NCBI RefSeq assembly: GCF_002155965.1
Contig: NZ_MUMH01000137.1
Span: 21,026 to 85,025, forward strand
Length of the DNA: 64,000 nt
Direction: 5' to 3'
DNA from: Allokutzneria sp. NRRL B-24872
Lineage (GTDB): Bacteria; Actinomycetota; Actinomycetes; Mycobacteriales; Pseudonocardiaceae
The notes under the pieces were generated by a model that saw only the letters and a list, made by a program, of their open reading frames with translations, had not been told where the DNA came from and did not search any database. Position numbers and translations under genes: made by a program. Shown in pieces: positions 57,609 to 64,000 of this stretch. How positions within the stretch are numbered: position 1 is the first letter of the stretch; each line of letters starts with the position of its first letter.

Positions 57609-57694
57609 CAGGTACCCCAGACCCTCAAAGTGAAAAATGACAAAAAGGACACGTCTCCGTGCCGATCAACTATTGTGATGTGCCCGAAGGCGTG

Positions 57695-58027
57695 TTACTT
57701 GGTCTCCGTCGAGCGGTGCTGCGTCTCGTTGGCGTTCTCCCCGACGCGCAGCTCGGCCGCGGTTTGAACCATGTACGCCCCGAGGTCGGCGATCTTCGCG
57801 CCGGTGTCCTGCCCAGCCGCGCCCAGCGTGCTGGCGGTGTTGGGATCGTACTGCTTCTTCATGGCCGCGCCGATTTTGTCGTCACCGAACGTGCGGCCCT
57901 TGCTCTCAGTCTCGTGGCCGCTCTTGGCGTTCTCGGTGGAGGCCGTGCCGAACTCCTTCCCCGCCTCTGAGATGCGGTTGCCAAGGGACTCCAGCTGCTC
58001 AAGGAAGACGCGAAGGTTTCCACTCAT
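57695..58027 (-). CDS. EspC-like small ESX-associated protein
   Basis: A 110-residue helical protein without a Trp. It starts with MSGNLRVFLEQLESLGNRIS and has DTGAKIADLGAYMVQTAAEL in its C-terminal half, which fits the EspC-like ESX-secretion-associated proteins (PF10824 type). These are small helical proteins that pair with or accompany larger ESX substrates. Its ATG overlaps the TGA of the YbaB-like gene by four bases (ATGA), with GGAAGGAG seven bases upstream, so the two are translationally coupled. It ends 86 bp before the giant gene and is the natural candidate for a partner or escort of the giant protein. Confidence 0.7.
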   Translation of the reverse strand: MSGNLRVFLEQLESLGNRISEAGKEFGTASTENAKSGHETESKGRTFGDDKIGAAMKKQYDPNTASTLGAAGQDTGAKIADLGAYMVQTAAELRVGENANETQHRSTETK

Positions 58028-58452
58028 TTCTTCTTCTCCTTCCGCTCGGCATAGACGTCGGCGTCGCTGCGGAACATGCCCGCCAGCGGGTCCTCCTCGT
58101 CGAAGGTGCCGCCGCCGGCGAGATTCCGCAGCTCACGCATCTCCGGGGGGAAATGCTCGTTCATAATATCTTGCGACTGCTCGCTCACGTCCCGGACCGC
58201 CGCGTTGCACGCATTCAAAATCTTGCTTCTCAGTTCCGCCGCGTCCGGTTTGCGAAAAACCCTCGGATCGATTTCCAGATCGACCACCTGGCCACGCGGT
58301 CCGACAACGACTTTCACCATCCGGTCGTCGGACCAGGCGGTGCCGTGGATGTCCATCATCCGCTGCTGCGTCTGCGGAATGGCGGCGGTCGTCTTTTGCA
58401 ACTGCTCCAGCATGCTCTCGAAGAAGTTGTCACCCGGCATCGAGTAATCCAT
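58024..58452 (-). CDS. YbaB/EbfC-family-like protein of the ESX locus
   Basis: A 142-residue protein with an N-terminal helix (FFESMLEQLQKTTAAI), a beta strand pair (VVVGPRGQVVDLEIDPRVF) and a following helix (AAELRSKILNACNAAVRDV), which is the YbaB/EbfC pattern. Such proteins are common next to actinobacterial ESX substrates, where they are thought to act as nucleoid-associated or chaperone-like proteins; the exact job is unproven. The tail is acidic then Lys-rich. AGGGGAGG five bases ahead of ATG 58452 supports the start. It is the first gene of a minus-strand unit with the EspC-like gene and probably the giant gene. Confidence 0.85.
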   Translation of the reverse strand: MDYSMPGDNFFESMLEQLQKTTAAIPQTQQRMMDIHGTAWSDDRMVKVVVGPRGQVVDLEIDPRVFRKPDAAELRSKILNACNAAVRDVSEQSQDIMNEHFPPEMRELRNLAGGGTFDEEDPLAGMFRSDADVYAERKEKKK

Positions 58453-58495
58453 GCTGCCCTCCCCTTGCCGCGCGCCGTGTTCGCGGGTCGCCCGC

Positions 58496-58524
58496 TTGGC
58501 GCCCTCCAGCCATTATCCTATTAT
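58496..58524 (+). promoter_or_regulatory. Probable promoter of the mycosin-like gene, leaderless
   Basis: TTGGCG (58496-58501) and TATTAT (58519-58524) are spaced by exactly 17 bp in an otherwise GC-rich region. The predicted start of transcription (about 58531) coincides with the GTG at 58532, so the transcript is probably leaderless, which also explains the absence of a ribosome binding site there. Confidence 0.55.
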
Positions 58525-58542
58525 CGCGGCCGTGAACGCCAA
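58515..58542 (-). promoter_or_regulatory. Probable promoter of the YbaB-like / EspC-like / giant-gene unit
   Basis: On the minus strand TTGGCG (58537-58542) and TAGGAT (58515-58520) are separated by 16 bp. Transcription would begin near 58508, giving a leader of about 56 bases before ATG 58452. The -10 element overlaps that of the plus-strand mycosin promoter, so the two directions may compete. Confidence 0.5.
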
Positions 58543-59806
58543 GCGCATCGGCCGTGGTCTTGTTCTCGCGGTCGCGCTCTCCGCAGGCCTGCTCGTCGCC
58601 CCCGTCACCGTGACCGCGCAACAGCAGTGCGTCGTCGGTGGCTCCGACATCCGCTCCGTTCCGTGGCCGCAGCGCCAGCTCGCGCCGGAACGCGCCTGGC
58701 CGATGACCACCGGCGCCGGGCAGAAGGTCGCGGTGATCAGCACCGGCACGGGGGACAACCCACTGCTCTCCGGCAAGGTCGCCGACTCGACCACGCTCGC
58801 CCGTACCGACGGCCGCAACGCCAGCGGCAAGCCGGACTGCATGGGCACGGGCACCGGGGTCGCGGGCATCATCGCCGCCGACAGCTCCCAGGGCGTCGGC
58901 TTCCACGGCGTCGCGCCGGACGCCGTGCTGCTCTCGGCCAAGGTCGTCGGGGACAGCTACACCTCGGGCGGCCCGCCGAAAGCCGTCGAGCCCGGCCTGC
59001 TCGCCGATGCCGTCGACTGGGCGGTCAGCAAGGGTGCGTCGGTGATCGCGGTGGCCGAGGTCGCCCGTGAGGACAGCGCCCAGTTGCGGCAGGCGGTGCA
59101 GAACGCCCTCGCGAAGGGCGCGGTCGTGGTCGCGGCGACGGGGGAGCCCGCTGGCAACGACAGCCCGTACGCGGGCAAGCCGACCTACCCGGCGTCCCAG
59201 GAGGGCGTGCTCGCGGTCGGCGCGGTCGACGAGAGCGGCCAGCTCGCGACCGCTGCCAGCAGGATCGACATCGTCGCGCCGGGGCTGAACGTGCTGACGA
59301 CCGCCGTTGGTGGCGGGCTGGCCACCGGCGGTGGGAGTTCCTTCGCCACCGGCTACGTCGCGGCGGCCGCGGCGCTGGTGCGCTCGTACTGGCCGAACCT
59401 GTCCAACGCTGAGGTCGTGAAGCGGTTGCGGGCCACGACCACCCCGGCCAACGTGGGGCCGGACCTGCGCGTCTACGGGGACGGAATCGTCAACCCGTAC
59501 CAGGCGGTGATCGATCAGATGGCCAAGGGGGCTCCGGCGGTGCTGCCGCCGCTGCGGCAGGAGGAGCCCTCCGCGGCGGAGAAGGCGCGCATGGCCGCCG
59601 AGGACCACGCGAGGGCGTGGGGTTTCGGCGCTGCGGGCATCGGGGTCGGGGTGGCCGGGCTGGTGATCGCGCTGGCGATCTTCTGGCCGAAGGGCCGCCG
59701 CCGCGGCTGGCGCAGCGGACTGGCGCCCGAGCCCGTCGAGCACCCCGAGGACGAGCTGCCCCAGCCGCCCGCCGAACTCTTCGGCGGGCGCGCTGGGAAC
59801 AACTGA
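58532..59806 (+). CDS. Mycosin-like (MycP) subtilase homologue lacking catalytic Asp and His
   Basis: A 424-residue protein with the mycosin layout: signal peptide (residues 1-29, GLVLAVALSAGLLVAPVTVTA), Cys33, the N-terminal extension, a subtilase domain, a C-terminal membrane helix (AAGIGVGVAGLVIALAIFW) and a basic cytosolic tail. Mycosins stabilise the ESX channel and can process substrates. Here the Asp motif reads VAVISTGTG (Ser70 for Asp) and the His motif reads MGTGTGVAGI (Thr106 for His). The nucleophile region GSSFATGYVAAAA keeps a Ser near residue 270, and the usual oxyanion Asn also seems replaced (AATGE). It is therefore predicted to be proteolytically dead but structurally intact. 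GTG 58532 is chosen because it starts the signal peptide and sits on the promoter's predicted start point; the longer open frame from 58451 has no signal-like N-terminus. Confidence 0.9.
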   Translation: MNAKRIGRGLVLAVALSAGLLVAPVTVTAQQQCVVGGSDIRSVPWPQRQLAPERAWPMTTGAGQKVAVISTGTGDNPLLSGKVADSTTLARTDGRNASGKPDCMGTGTGVAGIIAADSSQGVGFHGVAPDAVLLSAKVVGDSYTSGGPPKAVEPGLLADAVDWAVSKGASVIAVAEVAREDSAQLRQAVQNALAKGAVVVAATGEPAGNDSPYAGKPTYPASQEGVLAVGAVDESGQLATAASRIDIVAPGLNVLTTAVGGGLATGGGSSFATGYVAAAAALVRSYWPNLSNAEVVKRLRATTTPANVGPDLRVYGDGIVNPYQAVIDQMAKGAPAVLPPLRQEEPSAAEKARMAAEDHARAWGFGAAGIGVGVAGLVIALAIFWPKGRRRGWRSGLAPEPVEHPEDELPQPPAELFGGRAGNN

Positions 59807-59859
59807 CGGGGTCGTCCGCACGGTGCTCGTCCCTCGGGGTCCGGATGGCGGCGGGGCCA

Positions 59860-59882
59860 GGGTGGGTAAAGGAGAGCCACCC
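59860..59882. terminator. Possible hairpin between convergent genes
   Basis: GGGTGG (59860-59865) and CCACCC (59877-59882) can pair with an 11-base loop in the 102-bp gap where the mycosin-like gene and the WXG100 operon converge. There is no T-tract. Position suggests a bidirectional terminator, but the stem is short. Confidence 0.3.
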
Positions 59883-59908
59883 GCGCGGGGTGGGACCGGA
59901 CGCTCGTC

Positions 59909-60199
59909 TTAGAAGAGGCCGGTCAGCGACTGGTCGAGGGCCTGCATGTCCTGCGAACCCAGGGTGGTCTTCTGGCCGAAGTTCTCCTGGGCGCTGCCCA
60001 TGCCGTCGGCCATCTGGTTCCACTCGATCTGGGCCTGCTCGAACGCCCCCATCGCGGCACCCTTCCAGGCGTCACCGCAGATGGACTGGGCCTCGCGCAT
60101 CAGGGCGGCGAACGCCTCCTTCAGCGCCTGCGCGTGGGTCCGGGTGTTGGCGCCGAGCGTCTCGACTTCACCGAACCTGTAACCGATGGGCATGCTCAT
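59909..60199 (-). CDS. WXG100-family ESX protein (second of the pair)
   Basis: A 96-residue all-helical protein with the hairpin-turn motif DAWKGAA (W-x-G) near residue 45 and two flanking amphipathic helices, the standard size of WXG100 proteins. It lies 65 bp downstream of the other WXG100 gene and would form a heterodimer with it, to be exported through EccC. ATG 60199 follows GGTGGAAG; the next in-frame ATG two codons later is an alternative. Confidence 0.9.
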   Translation of the reverse strand: MSMPIGYRFGEVETLGANTRTHAQALKEAFAALMREAQSICGDAWKGAAMGAFEQAQIEWNQMADGMGSAQENFGQKTTLGSQDMQALDQSLTGLF

Positions 60200-60264
60200 G
60201 GGTCTTCCACCTTCGAGTCTTGTCTTCGCTGGTTGAGTGGCTGTCGAGCGTCCTGGGGCAGAGG

Positions 60265-60603
60265 TCAGCCCATACGGCTGTTGAAGAGCTTGCCGTCATC
60301 GCCCAGGTTCAGCGCCTCGAAGTTGCGCTTCTGCTCGTCGGAGAAGTCCAGCACCCGGTTCTTGGTCTGGGTGACACCGTTGAGCAGCTTGGTCAGGATC
60401 TCCTGGATCCGCTTCCACTCGTCGCTGAAGTCTTCCTGCTTCGTCAGCGCCGCGTTGGCCGCCGGACCGGTCCACGAGCCACCGACGTTGCTCATGTAGT
60501 CCTGCCGGATCTTGTTCATGATCTCAAGCGAGTCGTTACCGGTCTGCTCGATGGCCTTCTCGAGCTTGATCATCATGTCTTCTGTGAGCTTGGCTTCCGA
60601 CAC
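60265..60603 (-). CDS. WXG100-family ESX protein (first of the pair)
   Basis: A 112-residue helical protein with GGSWTGPA (W-x-G) between two helices and a charged C-terminal extension (FSDEQKRNFEALNL). GTG 60603 is preceded by GAAGGTGA about eight bases upstream and opens with VSEAKLTEDMM. The open frame extends to 60678, but its extra N-terminal residues are Arg-rich and unlike the family. With the next gene it forms the EsxA/EsxB-like pair of the locus. Confidence 0.9.
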   Translation of the reverse strand: MSEAKLTEDMMIKLEKAIEQTGNDSLEIMNKIRQDYMSNVGGSWTGPAANAALTKQEDFSDEWKRIQEILTKLLNGVTQTKNRVLDFSDEQKRNFEALNLGDDGKLFNSRMG

Positions 60604-60681
60604 GGGCTGGTCACCTTCGATCTTGGAATCAGCGAGTCGTTCACATTTCCGACGCACCGTAGCGGCACGCGGTTCCATCGG

Positions 60682-60711
60682 ACCCTAGAACAAGCTTAAC
60701 CGCAGGTTGAA
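60682..60711 (-). promoter_or_regulatory. Candidate promoter of the WXG100 pair
   Basis: Within the 158-bp gap after EccB, which is AT-richer than its surroundings, TTCAAC (60706-60711) and TAGGGT (60682-60687) are 18 bp apart on the minus strand. A start near 60675 would leave about 72 bases before GTG 60603. The match is only fair. Confidence 0.35.
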
Positions 60712-60761
60712 GCCTCGACTCTTCAGTTTCGATGGAAAAGTTATTCAGGTTTAGCGTCCGT

Positions 60762-62204
60762 TCAGCCCGCGCTGTGAACCGATCCAGCCAGGCTCGGGTC
60801 CAGGGTCGGACCCACCGGGATGCGCTGCACGAGCGAGGCGGGCATCGACACCGCGGACGCGGGTGAGTAGCCGAGCTTGCCCAGCACCTCGGCGCTGGGC
60901 ACCGGATAGCGGATGCCCAGGTCGGTGACGATGTTGAGCGCCCCGCCGTCCGCCCGGTCCGACGCCGTCGCCCGCACGATCACCACTCCGCCCGGCGGGA
61001 GCAGCACGCGGTCGGCCAGCTTCGTTCCGCCCTGCGTCTGCGCCCGCGTCGCCAGGCCGTTGGCCAGCGCGTCCGCCCTGCCACCGAGGGAGACCTCCGG
61101 AGCGGTCCTGGCGTCGACCGCGCGCGAGCACACCGGCGCCTTGCCGCCGTCGCCGACCACCGCCAGCGCCGGGGGCTGCGCGGGAAGGGCCGCGGTTCCG
61201 GGGGGCGGGTCCATCGCCTTGCTGCTCGGGGCCGCGGTCGCGGCGGCGGCGGAGACCTCCACCGGCTGCACCGAGTACTGCCCGCGCAGGATGCGCACCT
61301 GGAAGTCGTTGATCGGCGCGAGGCCTTCGGAGCGCACCAGGTAGTTCTGCACGCCGTTGCCGACCTGGTGGAAGACGATGTCACCGATCTTGCGGCCGGT
61401 GAGCACGGTGGAGCTCTGACCCTGGTTGTCGATCTGGATCTGCCCGATGTCCTGGCCAGCTGGCAGCCCGTTGAGCCAGGCGGAGCCGACGGGCTCGATC
61501 ATCGTCTGGGCGCCGAAGACCGAACGCAGCAGCGGATCGGGGGAGTTGCCGGTGACCCGGTACCGGTGGTTGTGCCAGACCAGGTGCACGCTGCGGTCGG
61601 ACTCGTCGCGCACCAGCAGGCCACGCTCGCCGAGCGGGGTGCTGCCGGGCACTCCCGCCCCGACCATCAGCGTGGTGGTCGGCGTCAGTCCGCCGGTGCC
61701 GTTGTCGCCGAGCACCGAGCAGGTGGTCCACGGTTCGGTCAGGGCCTGCTTGGCGTCGGGCAGTGACATCGGAGCCCCGGGGATGCCTACCGTGGCACCG
61801 CTGCGCGCGATGCCCGCCAGGTCGGCGGCGGACACCCGGTACGGGCCCGACGTGGTGGTTCCGCCCGCGCTGAGCAGCCGCGCGGAGGTGTAGTTCAGCG
61901 TGGGTTGCAGGCTCGCCTGCGCGTCCGCGCCGACACCGGGCAGGTAGACGAAGGTCGCGCCGGTCTCCCGTTCGATGATCACCGCGCCCGGCTGCTTCCA
62001 CGAGGTGCCGCCGATCCCGGTGAAGATGCCGTAGATGCCGTACCCGGCCGCGACCAGCACCGCGATCATCACGCCCGCGAACACCGCGCCCACGCCGCGG
62101 CGCAACGGGGTCTGCTCGGGGTCGGTCTCGCGCAGCATCACCGCGGAGATCACCCGCTGCATCATGAACTGGTACGCCTGGAGCTGGTCGCGTCGGGTAG
62201 CCAC
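60762..62204 (-). CDS. eccB: Type VII secretion protein EccB
   Basis: A 480-residue protein starting ATRRDQLQAYQFMMQRVISA, the typical EccB cytosolic start, with one membrane helix at about residues 38-60 (GVGAVFAGVMIAVLVAAGYGIYG) and a large extracytoplasmic domain. Two extracytoplasmic Cys (TTCSVLGD and PVCSRAV) fit the conserved disulfide. EccB is a core component of the ESX membrane complex together with EccC, EccD and, in mycobacteria, EccE. GTG 62204 has AAGGA six bases upstream. It lies 37 bp after EccD and is co-transcribed with it. Length is normal. Confidence 0.95.
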   Translation of the reverse strand: MATRRDQLQAYQFMMQRVISAVMLRETDPEQTPLRRGVGAVFAGVMIAVLVAAGYGIYGIFTGIGGTSWKQPGAVIIERETGATFVYLPGVGADAQASLQPTLNYTSARLLSAGGTTTSGPYRVSAADLAGIARSGATVGIPGAPMSLPDAKQALTEPWTTCSVLGDNGTGGLTPTTTLMVGAGVPGSTPLGERGLLVRDESDRSVHLVWHNHRYRVTGNSPDPLLRSVFGAQTMIEPVGSAWLNGLPAGQDIGQIQIDNQGQSSTVLTGRKIGDIVFHQVGNGVQNYLVRSEGLAPINDFQVRILRGQYSVQPVEVSAAAATAAPSSKAMDPPPGTAALPAQPPALAVVGDGGKAPVCSRAVDARTAPEVSLGGRADALANGLATRAQTQGGTKLADRVLLPPGGVVIVRATASDRADGGALNIVTDLGIRYPVPSAEVLGKLGYSPASAVSMPASLVQRIPVGPTLDPSLAGSVHSAG

Positions 62205-62241
62205 GCTCGTCCTTCGCTGGGTGGGGGCATCGGTCGCGGCC

Positions 62242-63645
62242 TCAGCCGACCGAGGCCATCAGTCCTTGCACGTAGAAGAAGAAGCCGGTGATGTAGCCGG
62301 CGTAGGGGATCAGCGCGATCAGCGCGACCACGTCCAGGATGTCGGCGAAGCGGCCGAGCCACGGGGACGGTGCCTTCTTGCTGTAGGTCAGCGCGGAGAG
62401 CGCCACCAACCCGGCGAGCACCACCACGCCGAGCAGCAGCAGCGAGCGGGCCAGCGTGGTGTCCACGACCGACACCCAGCCGCCCGTCAGCATCAGCGTC
62501 ACCAGCACCCCGGAGAGCAGCAGCGGCAGCCGCTGGCGGGGGATGGGGAACAACCGGGCGCGCAGCACCAGCGCGAGCGCGACCAGGACCGCCATGGTGA
62601 TGCGGGAGGCCCCGCCCTCGGAGATCAGGTACATCGAGGCCACGACGCTGCACACGGAGACGCCGAGCAGCAGGCCGGAGAGCGCCTCGTCGGTGCGGCC
62701 GACCGCGGCCACCACGACCGGGGACGGCGGCTGCCTGTCCTCCTTGACCAGGTCGGCGGCGCGCTGCGGCAGCTCCGGCAGCGGCAGCCTGCCGATGCGC
62801 ATCGCCAGCATCGGGTAGCCCGGGAGCAGGCCGATGCCCACCGCGAGCACCACCGACGCCGCGCCGCCCGCGGTCATCGAGCCCGCCAGCAGCGCACCGA
62901 GCGCGCCGAGCACCCCGGTGAGGATGGCCGCGACGAACACCCGCCCCGCCACGGCGATGGAGACGTAGCCGACCACGCCGAAGACCAGCAGCGCGATCGC
63001 GGCCAGCAGCAGCTGGGTCGAGCCGAAGCCGAGCAGCGGCATGTGGTTCGCCGCGGTGAGCTGGTAGCCACCGACGACGGCGTAGGGCAGCGAACCGCCC
63101 GCGAAGACCACCCCGGCCCAGGCGTCGGGCACGGCGCGGGCGATGGTCACGCCGATCGCCATCAGCACGGCACCACCCGAAAGCATGATGATGCCCGGGA
63201 CCAACCACGGTGGCTGGAACAGCAGACCGCCCAGCGAGCCGGCGAGCAGGATCGCCGTGGCCAGCGCGAGCCCGCAGCGGCGGGTCGCGGTGTTGCCCCA
63301 GCTGCGGCCGAAGCGGCGGGAGCCGCTGGCGATCGCCTCGACCAGGTCGTCGTAGGAGATCTCCGGCCACTCCGCCTGGCCTGGGCCCAGGTGCAGGATC
63401 TCGCCGTCGCGCACCTCCTGGGCGCCCAGCGCGCGCTGGCTGTCCAGGGCGTCCCCGGTCGGTCTCCGCAGGACCCAGCCGCCGTGGCGCTCACCCTCGT
63501 CGGCGGCGTCCTCGCCCGCGTGGCGCAGCAGGTAGGGCAGCAGCTCGGCGACGGTGACGTCCTCGGGAAGGGCGACGTCGATCGTGCGCTTGGGGGTCAC
63601 GACCGTCACCTTGGCCAAGGTGGCGCCCCGTACGGGCATCGTCAT
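62242..63645 (-). CDS. eccD: Type VII secretion membrane protein EccD
   Basis: A 467-residue protein with a ubiquitin-like N-terminal domain (AKVTVVTPKRTIDVALPEDVT, residues 8-80) followed by about eleven membrane helices (from GLALATAILLAGSLGGLLF to GYITGFFFYVQGLMA), the standard EccD layout. EccD forms most of the membrane part of the ESX pore. ATG 63645 is chosen for GGGAGG five bases upstream. The open frame reaches 63684, but the extra residues (CPVCPIHLWEV) overlap this RBS and look non-coding. It is transcribed away from EccC and leads into EccB. Confidence 0.93.
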   Translation of the reverse strand: MTMPVRGATLAKVTVVTPKRTIDVALPEDVTVAELLPYLLRHAGEDAADEGERHGGWVLRRPTGDALDSQRALGAQEVRDGEILHLGPGQAEWPEISYDDLVEAIASGSRRFGRSWGNTATRRCGLALATAILLAGSLGGLLFQPPWLVPGIIMLSGGAVLMAIGVTIARAVPDAWAGVVFAGGSLPYAVVGGYQLTAANHMPLLGFGSTQLLLAAIALLVFGVVGYVSIAVAGRVFVAAILTGVLGALGALLAGSMTAGGAASVVLAVGIGLLPGYPMLAMRIGRLPLPELPQRAADLVKEDRQPPSPVVVAAVGRTDEALSGLLLGVSVCSVVASMYLISEGGASRITMAVLVALALVLRARLFPIPRQRLPLLLSGVLVTLMLTGGWVSVVDTTLARSLLLLGVVVLAGLVALSALTYSKKAPSPWLGRFADILDVVALIALIPYAGYITGFFFYVQGLMASVG

Positions 63646-63793
63646 GCGCACCTCCCACAAATGGATCGGGCATACCGGGCACAATGAGACCGTGATTCGC
63701 GGGGGCGGGCAGCACAGACAATCACCGGGGTAGTTTGCCCCATCAATACCGCGGCCGTTTCAGCACCAGGATTTTCGGGAGAAGGTTCAGGTT
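63646..63793. other. Divergent intergenic region between EccD and EccC
   Basis: The 148-bp gap must hold promoters for both directions. It contains the EccD ribosome binding site at its left end and GGAGAAGG ahead of EccC at its right end. I see AT-richer spots (tagtttgcc, catcaatacc) but no well-spaced -35/-10 pair for either direction. Confidence 0.6.
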
Positions 63794-64000
63794 TTGGCAA
63801 CGATCATCGTCAGGAGGCCGGAGCGCCGAGCGGCGCCCGAGCTCCCCTCGGGTGAGGTGGTTCTCGAGCCACCACCGGAGAATCCGCCCCCCGGCGGCAA
63901 GGGCTGGGGTCGCGCCATGATGATCCTGCCCATGCTCGCCGGTACGGCCGGTATGGCCCTGTTGATTGGCGCGGGTGGAAACCGAGGGCCTCTCATGTAC
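63794..64000 (+). CDS. eccC: Type VII secretion ATPase EccC, N-terminal part only
   Basis: The first 69 codons are in the window: TTG 63794 starts ATIIVRRPERRAAPELPSGE, then VVLEPPPENPPPGG and a hydrophobic segment (MMILPMLAGTAGMALLIGAG). This matches the conserved EccC/EccCa N-terminus (VRRP..R..PE.P.GE...PPP) ahead of its two membrane helices and FtsK/SpoIIIE ATPase domains, which lie outside the window. EccC is the motor that recognises WXG100-type substrates. GGAGAAGG upstream supports the TTG start. Confidence 0.88.
   Translation, partial: MATIIVRRPERRAAPELPSGEVVLEPPPENPPPGGKGWGRAMMILPMLAGTAGMALLIGAGGNRGPLMY

Noticed and set aside
55542..55586. Five copies of ctgtccctg as a possible CRISPR or regulatory repeat
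   Set aside because: The 9-bp units have no spacers, keep the reading frame and encode Gln-Gly-Gln, so this is a coding microsatellite.
57609..57694. AT-rich bases (tgaaaaatgacaaaaagg) as a separate promoter for the giant gene
   Set aside because: No well-spaced -35/-10 pair could be set, and the gene is close enough to be read from the upstream unit. A weak promoter cannot be excluded.
59617..60699. Plus-strand open frame over the end of the mycosin-like gene and the WXG100 genes
   Set aside because: It runs antisense through both WXG100 genes, whose W-x-G motifs and RBS are clear, and has no protein-like composition.
60604..60761. A terminator hairpin after EccB
   Set aside because: No stable inverted repeat with a T-tract was found in the 158-bp gap.

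Overview
The window is very GC-rich (about 70% by eye) and carries a type VII (ESX) secretion locus of the actinobacterial kind: EccB, EccC, EccD, two WXG100 proteins, a mycosin-like protein, an EspC-like protein and a YbaB-like protein. High GC3, GTG/TTG starts and this gene set point to a non-mycobacterial actinomycete. The Pseudonocardiales are my best guess, not a proven assignment.

Layout. The right 6.4 kb (about 57.7-64 kb) holds the secretion genes. EccC starts at 63794 on the plus strand and leaves the window. EccD, EccB and the two WXG100 genes lie on the minus strand. A mycosin-like gene runs on the plus strand from a promoter that overlaps the promoter of the minus-strand pair YbaB-like / EspC-like. 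This pair leads directly into the main object of the window.

The left 57.6 kb of the minus strand is one reading frame, with codon boundaries at positions divisible by three. It runs from a GTG at 57608 to the left edge without a stop, giving at least 19,202 codons (roughly 2 MDa if translated as one chain) and no C-terminus in view. The N-terminus looks like a WXG100-like ESX targeting domain, so the protein is best read as a giant ESX substrate or polymorphic effector. In protein order it contains: a hydrophobic/basic stretch; a Q/G/N/T-rich linker; two ADP-ribosyltransferase-like domains; two zincin-like domains; an OTU-like domain; five ~115-residue beta repeats; two tandem ~7.9-kb units, each ending in an OTU-like domain without a catalytic Cys; a helical and hydrophobic section; an HExxH domain; and a PI3/4-kinase-like domain with intact catalytic motifs. 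After about 20.8 kb come arrays of GNAT-like, zincin-like and degenerate kinase-like modules. These end in ~2.45-kb tandem repeats that continue past the left edge.

Two points need care. At 20561-20809 an 82-codon gene with a near-perfect ribosome binding site lies nested in another frame. There the giant frame stays open but loses its codon bias, so the locus may really be two giant genes around a small one. Also, many enzyme-like domains, including the mycosin, have lost catalytic residues, often next to an intact copy. The picture is an ESX apparatus with a dedicated giant cargo built by repeated duplication and decay of enzyme folds. Domain names inside the giant protein come from motif reading, and their boundaries are approximate.
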